From positions 120,572-184,571 of the forward strand of contig NZ_HE978642.1 of assembly GCF_000312125.1 (NCBI RefSeq): a stretch of 64,000 nt of DNA, read 5' to 3'. The stretch comes from Timonella senegalensis JC301. GTDB lineage: Bacteria; Actinomycetota; Actinomycetes; Actinomycetales; Cellulomonadaceae. This document shows positions 1-11,050 of the stretch, piece by piece. Position 1 is the stretch's first letter. The number at the start of each line of letters is the position of its first letter. Position numbers and translations under genes: made by a program. Under the pieces are notes generated by a model. The model searched no databases. It was not told the origin of the DNA and saw only the letters and a list, made by a program, of their open reading frames with translations.

Positions 1-487
1 AGGTGACAAGCAGGGAATCTGAAACCACCACGGGAATATCCTGCGGCAGGCCGAGGGTGTCGAGTGTGGCAAGACCTGCACGAATGACGATCAGCCCATC
101 AACGGACTGGTCGATGAGCCGTTTGGCAGCCCGCCGCAGATCGCCGGAGCTCGGGTTGTGGGCCTGGATCAGGTTGGCCGTGTAGTCGGCGGCTTCGAGT
201 GCCTCCATGACGGCAGCGGCAGTGAGGGTTTCGCCGGTGCGCTCGAGGCGTTGGGTAATGACGCCGATCGTTCGAAAACTCCCGTTACGCAGGGCGCGCG
301 CGGCACGGTTTGGCGCATAGCCAAGTTTCTCCATGGCTACGAGAACGCGATCACGAGTTTCTGGGCGCACAGCAGCCGAGCCTGTGGACACCCTGGAAAC
401 TGTCTGGGCTGAAACGCCGGCAAACCGGGCGACATCCAGAATGGAGGGCCCTGTCTTCCGGCTAGCGCGTCGTTGCACCTCGGTCAT
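1..487 (-). CDS. LacI-family transcriptional regulator (partial, C-terminus beyond the window)
   Basis: The complement from an ATG at 487 reads through an N-terminal LacI helix-turn-helix (ILDVARFAGVSAQTVSRV, about residues 15-32), the hinge region (GYAPNRAARALRNG) and the start of the periplasmic-binding-protein-like effector domain (RTIGVIT...DGLIVI). The frame is open to the left edge, so about 162 residues are visible and the rest of the sensor domain is missing. It is divergent from the sugar ABC transporter/beta-galactosidase operon and is most likely its local repressor, responding to a galactoside-type sugar. Family assignment is secure; the ligand is inferred from context only. Confidence 0.92.
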   Translation of the reverse strand, partial: MTEVQRRASRKTGPSILDVARFAGVSAQTVSRVSTGSAAVRPETRDRVLVAMEKLGYAPNRAARALRNGSFRTIGVITQRLERTGETLTAAAVMEALEAADYTANLIQAHNPSSGDLRRAAKRLIDQSVDGLIVIRAGLATLDTLGLPQDIPVVVSDSLLVT

Positions 488-827
488 GCGCAAAACAGTA
501 ACACGGCGGGTTGCCTGAGAAAACTGCGAGCAGAGGAATCAGAAGTTAGCGTCAACATTTCGTCCATGCGTTCCCGTCATGGGGAAATCGTTATGTTGCC
601 GTTACCAACTCGGGGTGCCGCCGCCCAGGGTGCGGCGCTAGATTGGTGACGTGAACATTTGAGGCGCAGGTCACATCGACTGTGCTCCCTATCCAGGCTC
701 GCAACGATGCCGAGCTTGCACGGAGGGCCAATTCCCTTCACGCCCTGTCTCCAACATGCCCACTTCCCGCGGGCGATCGCGACATGTACTCAACGACGAC
801 GTACACAGACAGAAAAGGTCAACGACC
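488..827. promoter_or_regulatory. Divergent intergenic region between lacI-type regulator and sugar ABC operon
   Basis: This 340-bp gap must hold the promoters for both divergent units. The half-symmetric GTTAGCGTCAAC at 545-556, with a central CG, resembles the general form of LacI-family operators and is the best operator candidate by eye. A G-rich hairpin-forming stretch lies near 614-640. No clear -35/-10 pair could be assigned, and no convincing small gene was seen. Confidence 0.4.
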
Positions 828-2150
828 ATGAAACCAAGCAAGAAAGCACTCGCAATTGCTCTACCAGTTCTCCTCGCGCTCGGAGCCTGCGGCACCGGAG
901 ACGGCGGGGGAGGGGAAACCTCCGGAACAGGCGGAGGCGGAACGGGTGGAGGCGAGGCCTCGAACGAGCTCACCGTGTGGACCTGGGACCCCGCCTTCAA
1001 CATCTACGCTATGCAAGAGGCTGAGAAGGTATACCAAAAGGACCACCCAGACTTCAAGCTCAACATCGTTGAGACCCCATGGGACGACCTGCAGACCAAG
1101 CTGACCACGCTCGCGCAGTCACAGTCCTATGACGAACTGCCAGACATCTTCCTCATGCAGAACAACGCCTACCAGAAGAACGTGGCCAACTATCCAGAGC
1201 TGTTCACTGACATCACGGGATCTGGAATCAACTTTGCCGACTTCCCGGAGAGCGTGACCGCGTACTCCACGGTGGACGGCAAGAACTACGGCGTTCCATT
1301 CGATGCAGGTACCGCGATCGGAGCATACCGAACCGACCTGCTTGAGGAAGCCGGGCTCAAGATCGACGACTTCACCGACATCGACTACGCCAAGTTCATC
1401 GAACTGGGCAAGCAGATCAAGGACAAGACCGGAAAGCCACTGCTCTCCGGACAGGCGGGGTCCTCTGACACGATCATGATGATGCTGCAAAGCGCCGGCG
1501 CGAGCCTCTTTGATGACGCCGGAAAGCCAACCATTACGAACAATGACGCACTGCTCAAGTCGATCGACACTTACAAGCAGATGGTCGACGCGGGCATCTT
1601 CCTTGAGGTCAACTCGTGGGACGAGTATGTGGCAACGATCGTGAACGGTGACGTGGCCGGCACCATCAACGGCGTGTGGATCGCGGGCACCATCCAGACG
1701 GCCAAGGACCAGTCCGGAAAGTGGAACATCACCAACCTGCCCAAGCTTGACGGCGTTGCAAACGCAACCAACTACTCGGCAAACGGTGGTTCCTCGTGGG
1801 GCGTCAGCTCCAACGCGAACGTTGAGCTCGCTCAGGACTTCCTGAAGTCGACCTTCGCCGGATCAAAGGAACTGTACGACACGATCCTCCCGGCTTCAGG
1901 CGCAGTAGCTAACTGGATTCCAGCCGGAAGCTCGGACGTGTACAAGCAACCACAGGAGTTCTTCGGTGGACAGCCAGTGTTCGAGAAGGTAGTCGAGTTC
2001 GGTACCAAGGTGCCAAAGAACAACACGGGCGCGTACTACTACGAAGGACGTGACGCAGTGAGCGCGGCCATCACCCAGATCATCCAGGGTGCGGACCCAG
2101 CCGGTGCACTTGAGGAAGCACAGAAGAACGTCGAGTTCGCAATGAACTAG
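828..2150 (+). CDS. Carbohydrate ABC transporter substrate-binding lipoprotein
   Basis: A 440-residue extracellular solute-binding protein. It starts with a lysine-containing n-region, a hydrophobic core and a lipobox ending at Cys21 (LALGAC), then a Gly/Thr-rich linker (about residues 22-47). The mature part begins LTVWTWDPAFN and carries the alternating features of family 1 sugar-binding proteins. The ATG at 828 is chosen because it places the signal peptide at the N-terminus; upstream in-frame starts would only add non-signal sequence. It is the first gene of the operon and presumably captures the galactoside later cleaved by the downstream beta-galactosidase. Confidence 0.93.
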   Translation: MKPSKKALAIALPVLLALGACGTGDGGGGETSGTGGGGTGGGEASNELTVWTWDPAFNIYAMQEAEKVYQKDHPDFKLNIVETPWDDLQTKLTTLAQSQSYDELPDIFLMQNNAYQKNVANYPELFTDITGSGINFADFPESVTAYSTVDGKNYGVPFDAGTAIGAYRTDLLEEAGLKIDDFTDIDYAKFIELGKQIKDKTGKPLLSGQAGSSDTIMMMLQSAGASLFDDAGKPTITNNDALLKSIDTYKQMVDAGIFLEVNSWDEYVATIVNGDVAGTINGVWIAGTIQTAKDQSGKWNITNLPKLDGVANATNYSANGGSSWGVSSNANVELAQDFLKSTFAGSKELYDTILPASGAVANWIPAGSSDVYKQPQEFFGGQPVFEKVVEFGTKVPKNNTGAYYYEGRDAVSAAITQIIQGADPAGALEEAQKNVEFAMN

Positions 2151-2162
2151 TAACGGACGTAG

Positions 2163-2194
2163 GGGAGTCGGGGCCATCCACGGCCCCGACTCCC
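2163..2194 (+). terminator. Strong hairpin between binding-protein gene and permease gene
   Basis: Perfect 13-bp arms (GGGAGTCGGGGCC at 2163-2175 and its complement at 2182-2194) flank a 6-nt loop. No T-run follows, so it is probably a partial terminator or 3'-end stabiliser that raises expression of the binding protein relative to the permeases. Confidence 0.7.
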
Positions 2195-2273
2195 GCTGTT
2201 TCCGTTCGTTCTACATAGGTTCCACTTACGCACCTCTGAGCTTCGTTCCACTGGCCTCGAAAGGCGGCCCGCG

Positions 2274-3263
2274 ATGCCCCGCACCAAGCAATCCAACAGT
2301 GACTTAGATACAGACTCCACCAAGAGTTCCATCGGAAAAGCCCGCTCTCGCCGCAGCTCTCTTTCCAAAGGTAACTTCACCGGCCTAGGCGTTGCTCAGA
2401 AGCGCAGCCTAACCGGATGGGCGTTCCTGATCCCCGCAGCGTTGCTGATCGCGATCATGAACTTCTACCCCATGTTCCAGGCATTCTTCCTGTCGATGAA
2501 GACAGGAAAGGGAGCCAACCTCAACTACGCTGAGCCGCTTTGGTACAACTACAAGCGCCTGCTCGATGACGAAATCTTCATGATGACGATGCGCAACACG
2601 TTCATCTATCTCATCGTCCAGGTTCCCATCATGCTTTTCCTCGCCCTCATCCTGGCGAACCTCCTGAACAACAAGCACCTGAGGTTCAAGGCATTCTGGC
2701 GCACCGCAATCTTCCTGCCCTGCGCGGTGTCGCTCGTGTCGTACTCGCTTGTGTTCAGAACGCTCTTCTCCACCGAGGGCTTTGTCAACGACATGCTGCG
2801 AGGGATCGGGATAATAGACGACCCGATTAACTGGCTGGGACAGGGATCCACCGCCCGCATTGTGATCATCATTGGTCTGCTGTGGCGCTGGACCGGCTAC
2901 AACATGATCTTCTACTTGGCCGCGCTGCAGAACATCGAGTACTCCAGCCTAGAAGCAGCCAAGATTGACGGGGCGAGCTCCACTCAGACGTTCTTCTACG
3001 TGACGCTCCCACAACTCAAGCCGATGATCCTGCTGACCGCGATCCTTTCCACCAACGGAACGTTGCAGCTGTTCGACGAGTCCTGGAACTTGACCAGAGG
3101 CGGGCCAGCGTACGAGTCGATGTCGATGTCGCACTACCTGTACGAGGTCTCCTTCCAGAAGAACCCGAACTTTGGTTACGCGGCAGCGATCTCGTACGTG
3201 ATCCTGATCCTCGTGGCAATCCTTGCGTTGACCCAGATGAAGGTTGGTGACAAGCGTGACTAA
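2274..3263 (+). CDS. Sugar ABC transporter permease (MalF/UgpA type)
   Basis: A 329-residue inner-membrane protein with a charged 45-residue cytoplasmic N-terminus followed by about six hydrophobic segments. It carries a binding-protein-dependent permease EAA loop near residues 222-240 (LEAAKIDGASSTQTFFYVTLPQL), which docks onto the ATPase subunit. An AAAGGCGG sequence just upstream supports the ATG at 2274. It overlaps the next permease and belongs to the same operon. No ATPase gene is present in the operon, so a shared MsiK/UgpC-type ATPase elsewhere is expected. Confidence 0.93.
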   Translation: MPRTKQSNSDLDTDSTKSSIGKARSRRSSLSKGNFTGLGVAQKRSLTGWAFLIPAALLIAIMNFYPMFQAFFLSMKTGKGANLNYAEPLWYNYKRLLDDEIFMMTMRNTFIYLIVQVPIMLFLALILANLLNNKHLRFKAFWRTAIFLPCAVSLVSYSLVFRTLFSTEGFVNDMLRGIGIIDDPINWLGQGSTARIVIIIGLLWRWTGYNMIFYLAALQNIEYSSLEAAKIDGASSTQTFFYVTLPQLKPMILLTAILSTNGTLQLFDESWNLTRGGPAYESMSMSHYLYEVSFQKNPNFGYAAAISYVILILVAILALTQMKVGDKRD

Positions 3264-4065
3264 ATCAATTGCCCGTCTTCCCGGGTACATATTCCTTACG
3301 ATTTTTGCGATCTTCTCGCTGTTCCCGCTGTACTTCATGGCGGTTTCCGCGACCAACACGAGCAAGGATGTTCTGGCCTCGCGCCTCATTCCGGGTGGCA
3401 ACCTGATCAACAACTTCAAGGCACTCACGGCTGCTCAGGACCTCGGCTCGGCGCTCTGGTACTCGGCTCTCTATGCGGTGGGAATCACCGTGCTCGCGCT
3501 CATCATCTGTTCTATTGCGGGGTACGGGTTCGAGATCTTCCATTCCAAGGGCAAAGACTTCCTGATGAGCATCTTGCTGCTCGCGATGATGATCCCGTTC
3601 GCGGCCATCATGATTCCGTTGTTCCAAATGTTTGCCAAGTTCTCCATGGTCAACTCCGCGTGGGCTGTCATCCTCCCAGCGATCTCCACGCCGTTCCTCA
3701 TCATGCTGTTTAGGCAGTCTTCGAGGAACTTCCCGCACGAGATCATCGAGGCCGCCCGCATTGACGGTCTGGGAGAGCTCTCGATCTTCACCCGGATCTA
3801 CATGCCCACGATGAAGGCGACCTACGCGGCAGCAGCAGTCATCACGTTCATGACCGCCTGGAACAACTTCCTGTGGCCCAAGGTGATCCTGATCAAGAAC
3901 GAGTACCAAACAATGCCCATGCTGGTGTCCAACCTGAGTGCAGGCTACGTGACTGACTTTGGCGTGCTCATGCTCGCCGTTCTCATAGCATCGCTTCCCG
4001 CGATGATCGTGTTTCTGGCGCTGCAACGCAGCTTTGCTGAAGGAATGACAGGAGCTATCAAGTGA
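3244..4065 (+). CDS. Sugar ABC transporter permease (MalG/UgpE type)
   Basis: A protein of about 270 residues with six hydrophobic segments and a canonical EAA motif (IIEAARIDGLGELSIFTRIYMP) in its second half. It pairs with the preceding permease to form the membrane channel. The start is uncertain: TTG 3244, GTG 3247 and GTG 3256 are in frame and all overlap the upstream gene; GTG 3256 gives the most typical N-terminus. The stop overlaps the next start by 4 bp (GTGA), which implies translational coupling to the beta-galactosidase. Confidence 0.92.
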   Translation: MVTSVTKSIARLPGYIFLTIFAIFSLFPLYFMAVSATNTSKDVLASRLIPGGNLINNFKALTAAQDLGSALWYSALYAVGITVLALIICSIAGYGFEIFHSKGKDFLMSILLLAMMIPFAAIMIPLFQMFAKFSMVNSAWAVILPAISTPFLIMLFRQSSRNFPHEIIEAARIDGLGELSIFTRIYMPTMKATYAAAAVITFMTAWNNFLWPKVILIKNEYQTMPMLVSNLSAGYVTDFGVLMLAVLIASLPAMIVFLALQRSFAEGMTGAIK

Positions 4066-7000
4066 CGTTTGATCTGACCACGACCGCCGACCCTCTCTTT
4101 TTCCAAGAGAACCGGCTACCGGCCCACTCGGACCACGGCTGGTACGCCTCGGCGGCCGAGATCGACCAGGACGGGAGCAGTTTTCGCAGAAGTTTGAATG
4201 GCCTATGGAAGTTTCACTACTCGCCGAACCTCGTGGGCGTGCCCAAGGGGTTCGAGTCCGACGAGTGCGACGTGTCCACTTGGGACGATATCCCCGTTCC
4301 AGGGCACATCCAGATGCACGGGTACGACCGTCCGCAGTACGCGAATGTGCAGTATCCGTGGGATGGCCGCGACCAAATCGATCCGGGCCAGATCCCCACG
4401 CGCTTCAACCCAGTTGCTAGCTACGTCACCACGTTCAATGTGGATGACTGGCTTGCTCCCGGCGAGCGGCTAACCATCACCTTTGCCGGCGCCGAGAGCG
4501 CCGTGGTGTTGTGGCTCAACGGCACCTACGTGGGCTATGCCACGGATTCGTTTACGCCGTCCGAGTTTGACCTCACTGAGCACGTTCGCACGGGTTCGAA
4601 CCGCCTGGCGGTCCAGGTACTCAAGTGGAGCGGTGCTTCGTGGCTTGAGGACCAGGACTTTTTCCGCTTCTCCGGCCTCTTCCGCGACGTCACGCTCAAC
4701 CGCAAGCCGGCCGCGCACGTCGAGGACGTGCGCGTCACCACTCACATTTCTAGCGACTTCGGTCACGCCACTGTGTCCGTCGCACTGAAGGGGCTGGTCG
4801 GGCCAGACGGCTCGTCGGCTTCCGTTGGTGCGCCCGGCACGGGGGTCACCGTGTCCGTGTCCGCAGATGGAATCGGAGACTTCACGCGAGGCGAGGACGG
4901 CGTGTTCACGGCGGAGGTCAGTGACCCGTTGCTGTGGAGTGCTGAGCGTCCGTACCTGTACGAGGTGATCATCGAGGTCTCATCAAACAGTGGCGAGACC
5001 GTTGAGGTCATTCCTGTGGAGGTGGGAATCCGCAGATTCGGGATCGAGGACGGCGTGCTCAAGATCAACGGCGAACGAGTCGTGTTCAAGGGCGTGAACC
5101 GCCACGAGTTCGGCCTGAACGGCCGCGTGGTCACCCGTGAGGAGACCCTCTCGGACATTCTGCTCATGAAGTCGCTCAACATCAATGCGGTGCGCACGAG
5201 CCACTATCCCAACAACACATTCCTGTATGAGTTGTGCAGCCAGTACGGCCTGTATGTCATAGACGAGATGAACCTTGAAACCCACGGAATCTGGGACAAG
5301 GTCAGATATCTCGGCAACAACGACGACGCTCTTCCTGGTGACAAACCAGAGTGGATGCCTGCTCTGCGCGATCGGGCCACGAACATGCTCGAACGGGACA
5401 AGAACCACGCCTCGATCGTCATATGGTCGTTGGGCAACGAGTCCTACGGCGGCAAGAACCTGCTGGAGCTCTCGGACTTCTTCAGGGCGTTCGACAGCAC
5501 CCGTCCAGTTCACTACGAGGGAGTGCACTGGGATCCGCGTTACCCGCAGACCACGGATGTCACGAGCCAGATGTACACTTCGGCCGCGGACATCGAGGCC
5601 TACCTCAAGGAGAACCGGGACAAGCCATTCATCCTGTGCGAGTACGCCCACGCGATGGGCAACTCGTTTGGCGCGGTGCACAAGTACACCCAGTTGGCCT
5701 ATCGGGAACCCCTTTACCAGGGCGGGTTCATCTGGGACTTTGCTGATCAGGCCATTGAGATGACGGACCGCCACGGCAAGACCTTCTTTGGCTACGGCGG
5801 CGACAACGGGGAATCCCCACACGATGGCGACTTCTGCGGCAACGGAATCCTGTACGCGGACCACACTCCCAAGCCGTTCGTGCAGGAGGTGAAGTACCTC
5901 TACCAGCCGTTCGAGATTGAGGTTGGCGAGCACTTGGTGACCGTGCACAACCGCACCAACTTCACCAGCACCGAAGAGTTCCGGTGTGAGGCGGAACTGG
6001 CTCGTGAGGGAGAGGTATTCGACATCGTTCCGCTCGAGCTCACCATCGGCCCGGGTAAGAGTGGAAGCGTTGACATGCCGTTTGAGATTCCGGAAGACGG
6101 AGAGTACACGGTCACGGTGTCGTTCAGCCTGCTGGAGGCAGAGCCGTGGGCTCCGGCCGGTTACGAGGTCGCGTGGGGCCAGGGCGTGTTCGGCTCCCGC
6201 CCCGTGGCGGCAAAGGACCCGGAAGCACAGCCAGCGTTCGAGCTGGTTGAGGGTATCCACAACCTGGGCGTGTACGGCGAGCACTTCTCTGTGCTGTTCT
6301 CACGGTTGTACGGCGGAATGCAGTCCTACCGGTACGGTATGGACCGAAACGGTGGGCGCGAGCTCCTCAAGGCCATCCCGATGCCAAACTTCTGGCACGC
6401 CCCCAACTCGAACGAGCGGGGTTGGGGTGCGCCGGCGGAGGACGGCCAATGGCTCTTGGCGTCGAAGTACGCGGTTCCTCGCCGGGGTCCTGACCAGCCC
6501 GCTTACGCGCTTGACGGAGATACAGGGACATTCTCATTCACGTACGATCTGCCCACCAATCCGCCGAGCCTGGCCGAGGTCACGTACCGTGTCCACGGTG
6601 ACGGCACGGTGGACGTGACTACTGAGGTGACCCCTGGCGAGGGACTGAATGACATGCCAGAGTTTGGCGTCATGCTCATCACCCAGCCGGAGTTTGACAC
6701 TCTGACCTGGTACGGCAGTGGTCCTGAAGAAAGCTACGTGGACAAGCGTCACGGCGCCAAGCTGGACGTCTACACTGCCGACATCGAGGACCAATTGGCT
6801 CCGTACTTGCGTCCGCAGGAGTCGGGCAGCCACACGGGCGTGCGCTGGGCAGAAGTGACGGATCGTTCAGGCCGCGGACTGCGGTTCGAGCACGAGGGCG
6901 AGATGGAGTTCAGTGCACTGCCGTGGACTCCGTTCGAGGTGGAGAATGCAACGCACCACCCTGAACTTCCGCCCATCAGCAAGACGGTGGTTCGCCCGGC

Positions 7001-7118
7001 GCTCGCGCGCCGCGGCGTCGGCGGAGATGACACGTGGGGCGCGCGCACGCATCCCGAGTACCTACTGCCAGCGGGGGAGAAGCTGACGTTCACGTTCAGC
7101 TTCCGCGGGATCATGTAG
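4062..7118 (+). CDS. lacZ: Beta-galactosidase, glycoside hydrolase family 2
   Basis: A 1018-residue cytoplasmic enzyme of the long LacZ type. In order it shows the jelly-roll sugar-binding domain (WNGTYVGYATDSFTPSEFDLT), Ig-like domain, TIM barrel and the C-terminal small-chain domain. The acid/base Glu460 lies in WSLGNES and the nucleophile Glu527 in ILCEYAHAMGNS, matching E. coli Glu461 and Glu537. The length is close to E. coli LacZ (1023 residues). It is the last gene of the operon, so imported lactose-like disaccharides would be split to glucose and galactose inside the cell. Confidence 0.95.
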   Translation: MTFDLTTTADPLFFQENRLPAHSDHGWYASAAEIDQDGSSFRRSLNGLWKFHYSPNLVGVPKGFESDECDVSTWDDIPVPGHIQMHGYDRPQYANVQYPWDGRDQIDPGQIPTRFNPVASYVTTFNVDDWLAPGERLTITFAGAESAVVLWLNGTYVGYATDSFTPSEFDLTEHVRTGSNRLAVQVLKWSGASWLEDQDFFRFSGLFRDVTLNRKPAAHVEDVRVTTHISSDFGHATVSVALKGLVGPDGSSASVGAPGTGVTVSVSADGIGDFTRGEDGVFTAEVSDPLLWSAERPYLYEVIIEVSSNSGETVEVIPVEVGIRRFGIEDGVLKINGERVVFKGVNRHEFGLNGRVVTREETLSDILLMKSLNINAVRTSHYPNNTFLYELCSQYGLYVIDEMNLETHGIWDKVRYLGNNDDALPGDKPEWMPALRDRATNMLERDKNHASIVIWSLGNESYGGKNLLELSDFFRAFDSTRPVHYEGVHWDPRYPQTTDVTSQMYTSAADIEAYLKENRDKPFILCEYAHAMGNSFGAVHKYTQLAYREPLYQGGFIWDFADQAIEMTDRHGKTFFGYGGDNGESPHDGDFCGNGILYADHTPKPFVQEVKYLYQPFEIEVGEHLVTVHNRTNFTSTEEFRCEAELAREGEVFDIVPLELTIGPGKSGSVDMPFEIPEDGEYTVTVSFSLLEAEPWAPAGYEVAWGQGVFGSRPVAAKDPEAQPAFELVEGIHNLGVYGEHFSVLFSRLYGGMQSYRYGMDRNGGRELLKAIPMPNFWHAPNSNERGWGAPAEDGQWLLASKYAVPRRGPDQPAYALDGDTGTFSFTYDLPTNPPSLAEVTYRVHGDGTVDVTTEVTPGEGLNDMPEFGVMLITQPEFDTLTWYGSGPEESYVDKRHGAKLDVYTADIEDQLAPYLRPQESGSHTGVRWAEVTDRSGRGLRFEHEGEMEFSALPWTPFEVENATHHPELPPISKTVVRPALARRGVGGDDTWGARTHPEYLLPAGEKLTFTFSFRGIM

Positions 7119-7193
7119 GTACGACCCGGGCTGCTGCGCGCCCGTGACTGCATCAGCCCGGGACCCAGCCACGGTGGTGCCGTGCTGGGCACG

Positions 7194-7255
7194 GCAAAGG
7201 CGACCACGATCGTTGTGAATCAGTTCTGATTAACAGCGATCATGGTCGCCTTTGC
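7194..7255. terminator. Bidirectional terminator between convergent lacZ and guaB1
   Basis: A long near-perfect hairpin. The outer 13-bp arms 7194-7206 and 7243-7255 are exact complements, followed by one mismatch and five more pairs, with an inner AATCAG/CTGATT repeat. It contains a one-mismatch copy (ATCGTTGTGAATCA, 7209-7222) of the 14-mer that recurs across this window. Confidence 0.8.
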
Positions 7256-7270
7256 GCTGAGAAAAACCGA

Positions 7271-9403
<2,133 letters not shown>

Positions 9404-9477
9404 GAGGTGGGGGTAGTGGCCTCCACTCTCGTTCGCTAGAACCCAATCGTTTACTCCATCTAAGGAACCCAGACATC

Positions 9478-10134
9478 ATGACACTGAACATTTTTTCGCG
9501 CCGTAACCACGATCGTCGTCAATCAGTGAAGCGCGCCGCAGGCGCGTACGCAATGGCAGCGATGTTGTCTATCACGCTCGCGGCATGCTCCAACGAGAGC
9601 CCATCGCAGGGCGATGGCGCAGGCTCGCCGAGCGCGTCACAGGACGCGAGTGGTGACATCCTTGCGGACCACAACCTGGCAGGCAAGGACGCCAAGACCA
9701 TCATCACCGAGCTCGACACCATGGCTGTGGCGGACCGCCCCACCAACCTCATGGCCTCGATTCGTCCGACGGAACTGGTCGTGGCAAACGACTTAGGTGA
9801 CCAGATCAGCGTTCCGTTGCCAGCCAACGAGTTTTACCTGTCCATCGCGCCCTACGTGAACCAAACCCACGAGTGCCACTTCCACTCCCTGACCACCTGC
9901 CTCGGCGAGATGGCGAACGCCCAGATCCACCTGACCATCGTGGACAAGGCCACAGGGAAGACGGTCGTGGACGAGGACACCACGACCTTTGACAACGGGT
10001 TTGTTGGCGTTTGGATCCCCAAGGGGATCGACGCCACGGTGACCATCACCGCGGACGGCAAGACCGCGACCACGGACGTCTCCACCCTGTCCGAGGACGA
10101 CGCAACCTGCCTGACCACGATGCAACTGCTGTAA
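9478..10134 (+). CDS. CueP-like metal-binding lipoprotein
   Basis: 218 residues. A good AAGGAA ribosome site lies just upstream of ATG 9478. The signal peptide ends in a lipobox (ITLAAC). The mature region contains the CHFHSLTTCLGEM motif, the hallmark of CueP, a periplasmic copper-binding protein known from Salmonella. Residues 12-16, in the signal-peptide n-region, are encoded by a copy of the recurrent 14-mer. A cell-surface copper-binding or copper-resistance role is inferred from the family. Confidence 0.82.
   Translation: MTLNIFSRRNHDRRQSVKRAAGAYAMAAMLSITLAACSNESPSQGDGAGSPSASQDASGDILADHNLAGKDAKTIITELDTMAVADRPTNLMASIRPTELVVANDLGDQISVPLPANEFYLSIAPYVNQTHECHFHSLTTCLGEMANAQIHLTIVDKATGKTVVDEDTTTFDNGFVGVWIPKGIDATVTITADGKTATTDVSTLSEDDATCLTTMQLL
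9512..9525 (+). repeat. Recurrent 14-mer ATCGTCGNNAATCA (NN=TC)
   Basis: Exact match, inside the n-region of the CueP-like signal peptide (codons 12-16), a position tolerant of sequence change. Confidence 0.8.
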
Positions 10135-10143
10135 AAAACCGGG

Positions 10144-10175
10144 CCCGATGCGGCGGAAGTCCTAGCCGCATCGGG
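10144..10175 (+). terminator. Hairpin after CueP-like gene
   Basis: Exact 11-bp arms CCCGATGCGGC (10144-10154) and its complement (10165-10175), starting 10 bp after the stop codon. No T-run follows on the plus strand; an A-run lies just before it. Confidence 0.6.
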
Positions 10176-10199
10176 AGGCGCGGACCATAAACTAGTGGC

Positions 10200-10880
10200 G
10201 TGACTAACGTGCGAGTTGTACTGTGGCGCCACGCGCCCACCGCCGAAAACGCCGCCGGAAAACTCCAAGGCCAGACCGACACCGACCCCGCCGGGCCGGG
10301 ACTGGCGCTCGCCCGCGTTGCGGCCAAGGCGATAGTCGAGCTGTACGGGACACCCGCGGCGATTTTCACCTCGCCACTCAAGCGCGCGTCCGCCACCGCT
10401 CAGGTGCTCGCGGACATCGCCGGTGTAGCCGCCCCGATCATCGAGCCCGGCATCACCCAGCGCAGTTACGGCATCTGGGAGGGCATGCACATTGACGAGG
10501 TCGCCCGCCTCTATCCCGACGACCTCGCCATCCGGGACGCCGGTGGAGACCCGCGCATCCCCGGTTGGGAGACCGGCCTAGACGTGGGGGAGCGCGTTGC
10601 ACGCGCCATCACCTCGCGTTGCGCTGAGGTCCAGTCCCTAATAACCGACGATTCACCCGCTCCCAGCGAAGGCCCCGCTTCCAGCGGTTCAGGTGGACGC
10701 CATGCTCCCGTGATCGTATTTGTGAGCCACGGCTCCGCCATCGCCACCGGCATGCGCCGGCTCCTGGGCCTTGGCGAAGACCCGCAGCTCTTTGGCAACC
10801 TCAACCACGCCAACTGGGTCGAACTGGAGTGCTCCGGCGACCAATGGAAGGTCGCGCGCTACAACTTTGGCACCCGATAG
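10200..10880 (+). CDS. Histidine phosphatase family protein (phosphoglycerate mutase-like)
   Basis: 226 residues from a GTG start. The N-terminal catalytic motif is LWRHAPTAEN, where RHA replaces the usual RHG. The following SPLKRASATAQ supplies the second catalytic-pocket arginine, YGIWEGM holds the catalytic acid, and VSHGSAIA carries the second histidine. Members dephosphorylate sugar phosphates or other small phosphoesters; the substrate cannot be told from sequence. It lies 65 bp after the CueP-like gene but behind a hairpin, so it is probably expressed separately. Confidence 0.88.
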   Translation: MTNVRVVLWRHAPTAENAAGKLQGQTDTDPAGPGLALARVAAKAIVELYGTPAAIFTSPLKRASATAQVLADIAGVAAPIIEPGITQRSYGIWEGMHIDEVARLYPDDLAIRDAGGDPRIPGWETGLDVGERVARAITSRCAEVQSLITDDSPAPSEGPASSGSGGRHAPVIVFVSHGSAIATGMRRLLGLGEDPQLFGNLNHANWVELECSGDQWKVARYNFGTR

Positions 10881-11050
10881 CCGGGGAAGAGCGCGAGAAG
10901 GCTTGCGATCATCGAGTTCCTGAATGAACTCGTGGATGCGTTCGCGGCAGGAATGTGGTGAGCATGGACCCGCAGCGTGACGAGATGTCAGAACGGGAGA
11001 ATATAATCGTCGAAACCGTCTAGTCGATCTACTCCCTCGAAAGGGACACC

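Noticed and set aside
4590-4605. GGTTCGAACC, a T-arm-like string
   Set aside because: Inside lacZ coding sequence with no cloverleaf around it; a similar string at 12420 is inside the DNA glycosylase gene.
4983-6284. 433-codon open frame antisense to lacZ
   Set aside because: Shadow frame of a well-supported GH2 enzyme; no domain, no ribosome site.
10906-11050. Small frame MDPQRDEMSERENIIVETV before the DUF808 gene
   Set aside because: Weak ribosome site, no terminator and no coupling; it simply spans a partial 14-mer (11006).
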